Below the pieces are notes generated by a model. It was not told the DNA's origin and did no database searches. It saw nothing but the letters and a program-made list of their open reading frames with translations. Source: Humibacter ginsenosidimutans (GTDB taxonomy: Bacteria > Actinomycetota > Actinomycetes > Actinomycetales > Microbacteriaceae). Taken from it: a stretch of 64,000 nucleotides of DNA. The number at the start of each line of letters is the position of its first letter. The first letter of the stretch is position 1. This document shows positions 60,958-64,000 of this stretch, piece after piece. The stretch lies in the NCBI RefSeq assembly GCF_007859675.1, contig NZ_CP042305.1:1488001-1552000 (forward strand), in the 5' to 3' direction. A program made the translations under genes and the position numbers.

Positions 60958-61887
60958 GTGCCCGAGTTACCCGAAGTGCATGCCCTGGCGGCCGACCTCG
61001 ACGGTCGACTGCGAGGCCACGTCGTCGACAGACTCGACGTCACCGCGTTCGCGGCGCTCAAGACGTTCGACCCGCCGGTGTCGGCGCTGCACGGGATGCT
61101 CGTGGCGAGCGTCGGACGGCACGGCAAGTTCCTCGATGCCACGCTCGTTGCCTCCTCTGCGAGCGCGGTGAGCGACGAGCGCGGAGGTGCGGGGCGACGC
61201 GCAGACGGCGAGCTGCACCTGATCATCCATCTGGCGCGCGCCGGATGGATCCGCCGGCGCGACGCCGCGCCCATCCCGAGCGCACGACCTCGGGGTCGCA
61301 GCACAGGTCCGCTCGCTGCCCGGCTCGTGCTCGACGACGGCTCCGGTCTGGACATCACCGAGGCGGGCACCAAGAAGAGCCTCGCGATCTGGCTGGTGCG
61401 CAACCCCGACGATGTGCCGGGCATCGCGAACCTCGGCCCCGATCCGCTCGCGCCGGAATTCACCGAGCAGGTGCTGGCGGGCATCCTCGCGGCCGCAGGG
61501 CGGTCGCAGCTCAAGGGTGTGCTGCGCAGCCAGTCGCGCATCGCAGGCATCGGCAACGCGTACTCCGACGAGATTCTGTGGGCGGCGAAGATGTCGCCGT
61601 TCAAGCCCGCCGACATGCCACCGGGTGATGTGCACACCCTCTACGAGGCGATGCAGAGGATGCTCCGCGAGGCCCTCGAACGCGCAGACGGCCTGAAGGC
61701 CTCCGAGCTCAAGGCGGAGAAGAAGTCGAACCTCAATGTGCACGGGCGCTTCGGCGAGCCGTGTCCGCGCTGCGGCGACACGATCAGGCAGGTGATCTAT
61801 GCGGACTCGACCTTCCAGTACTGCCCGACCTGCCAGACCGGAGGCAAGCCGCTTGCCGACCGCGTCCTGTCGCGGCTGCTGAAGTAG
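60958..61887 (+). CDS. Fpg/Nei-family DNA glycosylase
   Basis: A 309-residue base-excision repair enzyme that removes oxidised bases. The catalytic N-terminus is PELPEV, with Pro2 exposed after Met removal and Glu3. The H2TH helices are near QSRIAGIGNAYSDEILW, where the Asn binds the flipped strand. The zinc finger Cys are 269, 272, 289 and 292 (CPRC and CPTC). This form with GTKKSL lacks the classical Fpg Lys57 context, so it is more probably an actinobacterial Nei-type protein than MutM. It starts with GTG at 60958. Confidence 0.93.
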   Translation: MPELPEVHALAADLDGRLRGHVVDRLDVTAFAALKTFDPPVSALHGMLVASVGRHGKFLDATLVASSASAVSDERGGAGRRADGELHLIIHLARAGWIRRRDAAPIPSARPRGRSTGPLAARLVLDDGSGLDITEAGTKKSLAIWLVRNPDDVPGIANLGPDPLAPEFTEQVLAGILAAAGRSQLKGVLRSQSRIAGIGNAYSDEILWAAKMSPFKPADMPPGDVHTLYEAMQRMLREALERADGLKASELKAEKKSNLNVHGRFGEPCPRCGDTIRQVIYADSTFQYCPTCQTGGKPLADRVLSRLLK

Positions 61888-61900
61888 GCGAAGGCGCTCC

Positions 61901-62413
61901 TCAGCCGGCGGAAGGAGCGGCGCCTTCGCGCACCATGCGGAGCTCGCGCACGCCGCTGTCGCGCTCTTCGGCGTGCTCGGGGACGAAACCGTGCTTGCGG
62001 TAGAAAGCCTGCGCACGGGGGTTGGGGTCTGCGACCCACAGCGAAGCAGGCTCGGCACCGAGCACGGACTCGATCAGGGCATCCCCCGCTCCCGAACCGT
62101 GCTCGTCGCGCAGCAGGTAGATCGTGAAGAGCTGAAGCGGCGGGTCGGGATACGCGGCCTCAGCGGGGCCTGCCGACGCGAAGCCGACGATCTCGCCTTC
62201 GCGCTCTGCGATGGCGACGTGCGTGTCCGCGTAGCGCGGATCCGTCACCAGTGCCGTCCACATGCGCTCACGGCGGGACACGAACCCGGGGTCGTCGAGA
62301 ACCTCGTCGGACATGAGTCCGCGGTACGTCTGCTGCCACGCCAGCACGTGAACGCGGGCGATGCCCGCGACGTCATCGGGAGTCGGACGGCGAACGACGA
62401 AGGGCGAGGGCAT
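61901..62413 (-). CDS. GNAT-family N-acetyltransferase
   Basis: A 170-residue acetyltransferase. Motif D/A is seen as FVVRRPTPDDVAGIARVHVLAWQQTYRGLM at the N-terminus and LYLLRDEHGSGAGDALIESVL (acetyl-CoA loop HGSGAGDAL) in the middle, with NPRAQAFYRKHGFVP at the end. It moves an acetyl group to an unknown amine. It converges with the glycosylase gene, 13 bp away. Confidence 0.88.
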   Translation of the reverse strand: MPSPFVVRRPTPDDVAGIARVHVLAWQQTYRGLMSDEVLDDPGFVSRRERMWTALVTDPRYADTHVAIAEREGEIVGFASAGPAEAAYPDPPLQLFTIYLLRDEHGSGAGDALIESVLGAEPASLWVADPNPRAQAFYRKHGFVPEHAEERDSGVRELRMVREGAAPSAG

Positions 62414-62434
62414 TCACCGATCGTAATCGGCGGG

Positions 62435-62497
62435 GGTTTCGAGGCGCGCTCCTCAACCCTCGGAGGCGATGCGCTCCTTCGGCGAACTGCTCAACCC
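62435..62497. repeat. short interspersed repeat at the end of the deazaflavin-reductase gene
   Basis: The first part (62435-62458) is a GGTTTCGAG to CTCCTCAACC unit, a shortened form of copies A and B at 55.4 kb. The second (62468-62497) has GCGCTCCTTCGGCG, like copy C there. The second part overlaps the stop codon of the next gene. Confidence 0.7.
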
Positions 62498-62991
62498 GCT
62501 GGACGGGGTTCGATCGGGGTGAGGCGGAAGATACGGAGCACGCGTCCGCTCGCACGCTCGTAACCGCGATAACCGGGCCACTGGCGCTGGATGTATGCCC
62601 ACACCGCCTCGCGCTCGTCATCGCCGATGAGCTGCGAGCGCACCGCGACGGGTCTGCCGCGAACGAGGGCGACGGCATCCGGATGCGCCATGAGGTTCGC
62701 CGTCCAGGCAGGGTGCGCGTCTCGGGCGAAGTTGCTGCCCGTCACGAGCATGACGCCGTGCGGCTCAGGGCAGTACATCAGGGCTGTCTCGCGCTCGATT
62801 CCGGTCTTCGCGCCGATCGTGCGCAGCACGAGGGAGGGCACGAGCAGGCCGCTCAGCTGCACGCGCCCGCGACTGACGAAGGCCATGCCGCGCTCGAGCG
62901 GAGGCATCACGGCGGGCCCGACGGCGCGGAAGAAACGTGTGCGGGAGAACCACGCGACTCCCGCGCGGGTGACGTAGAGCACCGAGGGCAT
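62491..62991 (-). CDS. deazaflavin (F420)-dependent nitroreductase-family protein
   Basis: A 166-residue protein of the DDN/Rv3547 family that uses reduced coenzyme F420. The core LVPSLVLRTIGAKTGIERETALMYCPEPHGVMLVTGSNFARDAHPAWTANLMAHPDA region is typical, with the F420-binding Lys/Thr in GAKTG. The ATG at 62991 gives MPSVLYVTRAGVAWFSR, a membrane-associated helix as in DDN. Its stop lies in a repeat, so the last residues (EPRPAG) may be recent. It is 142 bp from cofD on the opposite strand, which supports an F420 role. Confidence 0.87.
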   Translation of the reverse strand: MPSVLYVTRAGVAWFSRTRFFRAVGPAVMPPLERGMAFVSRGRVQLSGLLVPSLVLRTIGAKTGIERETALMYCPEPHGVMLVTGSNFARDAHPAWTANLMAHPDAVALVRGRPVAVRSQLIGDDEREAVWAYIQRQWPGYRGYERASGRVLRIFRLTPIEPRPAG

Positions 62992-63133
62992 GGGTCGATT
63001 GTGGCCCGATGTCACGGCCGAGGCGACCACGTCGTCTCAAAGAATGACGACATGGCGACGGCCCACCCCGAGCCTGGCGGGCACGACGAGCACAACGAGC
63101 ATGAGACCCGCGCCGGGCTGCTTGACTAGTGCG

Positions 63134-64000
63134 GTGAGCGAGCTTCAGCGTGTGACCGTGTTGGCCGGCGGCGTCGGAGGCGCGCGTTTCACGCGTGGGC
63201 TGCTCGCGCATCTGAAGGATGCCCACCCCGACGGCGCCGGCGGCTCACGGGTCGCCGTGACGGTCGTCGTCAACACCGGCGACGACATGACCCTCGACGG
63301 GTTGCGCATCTGCCCCGACCTCGACACCGTGATGTACACGCTGGGCGGGGGCATCAGCGAGGAGCAGGGCTGGGGACGCGATGACGAGAGCCGCCGTGTG
63401 TCCGCCGAGATCTCCGCCTACGGACGCGGCTGGGACTGGTTCACGCTGGGCGACCTCGACCTGGCGACGCACATCGTGCGCACCGACCTGCTGTCCGGCG
63501 GTGCGACGTTGAGCGAGGTGACGGAGTTCTTGTGCAGGCGGTGGCGGCCGGGGGCCACGCTGCTGCCGATGAGCGACTCGCCCGTGGAGACGCACGTGCG
63601 GGTGGCGGAGGCGGTGGACGAGCATCCAGCGGGCTCGCTCATCCATTTCGAGGAGTGGTGGGTGCGGTACCGTGCCGGCGTTCCCGCGACGGAGTTCGTG
63701 CAGGTCGGGCTCGAGAACGCGACGGCGGCGCCCGGCGTGATCGAGGCGATCCGCGGTGCGGACATCATCGTGCTCCCGCCGTCGAATCCGGTGGTGTCGG
63801 TCGGCACGATCCTCGCCGTGCCCGGCGTGCGCGACGCGCTGCGTCAGACCTCGGCGCGCGTGGTGGGTGTCTCGCCCATCATCGGCGGCGCGGCGGTGCG
63901 CGGCATGGCGGATGCCTGCCTCTCCACGATCGGCGTCGAGACCTCGGCGAAGGCGGTCGGAGTGCACTACGGCGCTCGAACCGCGGGCGGCGTGATCGAC
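63134..64000 (+). CDS. cofD: 2-phospho-L-lactate transferase CofD (runs off the right edge)
   Basis: The first 289 residues are visible and the frame is open at the edge. CofD joins a phosphoenolpyruvate- or phospholactate-derived side chain to the deazaflavin core in F420 synthesis. The glycine-rich loop VLAGGVGGARFTRGL (about 9-23) and VNTGDDMTLDGLRICPDLDTVMYTL are the family hallmarks. LPPSNPVVSVGTIL is the substrate site. The start is GTG at 63134. A CofE gene would be expected downstream. The 142 bp before it carry only a 25-codon frame that I do not support. Confidence 0.93.
   Translation, partial: MSELQRVTVLAGGVGGARFTRGLLAHLKDAHPDGAGGSRVAVTVVVNTGDDMTLDGLRICPDLDTVMYTLGGGISEEQGWGRDDESRRVSAEISAYGRGWDWFTLGDLDLATHIVRTDLLSGGATLSEVTEFLCRRWRPGATLLPMSDSPVETHVRVAEAVDEHPAGSLIHFEEWWVRYRAGVPATEFVQVGLENATAAPGVIEAIRGADIIVLPPSNPVVSVGTILAVPGVRDALRQTSARVVGVSPIIGGAAVRGMADACLSTIGVETSAKAVGVHYGARTAGGVID

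Noticed and set aside
63052..63129. 25-codon frame just before cofD
   Set aside because: It is His/Glu-rich with no ribosome site and no supporting homology that I recognise.

Overview
The window is a stretch of ordinary chromosome from a high-GC Gram-positive bacterium. It is most likely an actinobacterium of the family Microbacteriaceae. This rests on family-level recognition, not on a search. The clues are very high GC, many GTG starts, several likely leaderless genes with a TAnnnT box 7-9 nt before the start codon, a decayed DUF222/HNH (13E12-type) gene, DUF2510 and DUF6186-like proteins, a surface protein with an LAxTG-type sorting signal, and genes for coenzyme F420 (cofD plus a deazaflavin-dependent reductase). 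No tRNA, rRNA, CRISPR array, prophage or transposase gene was seen.

Layout. 1-8.5 kb: the N-terminal part of a TM0106-family nuclease/helicase, an aldo/keto reductase with its MerR regulator, the PnuC transporter, a YyaL-type thioredoxin-fold protein with a small kinase and an ArsR-type regulator, and a divergent MFS exporter. 8.5-17 kb: acyl-CoA synthetase, the AzlCD branched-chain amino acid exporter, an APC permease and the giant helicase HrpA. 17-25.5 kb: small enzymes, a LysM lipoprotein, the HNH pseudogene, PEP carboxylase, and a LacI regulator next to a GH51 arabinofuranosidase. 25.5-38 kb: a DHA2 drug exporter with its TetR regulator, an amino acid ABC transporter whose binding protein is frameshifted, an FMN reductase, and a complete peptide-type ABC transporter with fused ATPases. 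38-48 kb: a DUF5107/TPR protein, a DUF6412-like protein with a second YidC/Oxa1 insertase, a large LuxR (LAL/MalT-type) regulator, a cell-wall anchored repeat protein and a lipoprotein. 48-54 kb: the aerobic ribonucleotide reductase locus and an MFS transporter. 54-64 kb: oxidoreductases, acyl-CoA dehydrogenase, small membrane proteins, nicotinamidase PncA, a DUF72 protein, an Fpg/Nei glycosylase, and the F420 genes running off the right edge.

The most interesting locus is ribonucleotide reductase (48.2-52.35 kb). NrdB carries Phe108 where the radical Tyr normally sits and Glu70 where Asp is usual, the signature of class Ic (Mn/Fe) enzymes. NrdA ends after a Gly/Ala-rich linker without the C-terminal Cys pair that re-reduces the active site. 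That CxxC tail is instead encoded by a separate 31-codon frame whose GTG start overlaps the nrdA stop. Upstream lie a roughly 300-nt leader with several hairpins, two NrdR-box-like palindromes and three DnaA-box-like sequences. Together they suggest control by both nucleotide pools and the replication initiator.

Control elements are unusually readable elsewhere. There is a perfect MerR palindrome, four TGCA boxes at an exact 8-bp period before the DHA2 exporter, an ArsR-type double site, and several strong hairpins between or after genes. The last three loci with repeats (31.4, 55.4 and 62.4 kb) look like members of short interspersed repeat families.
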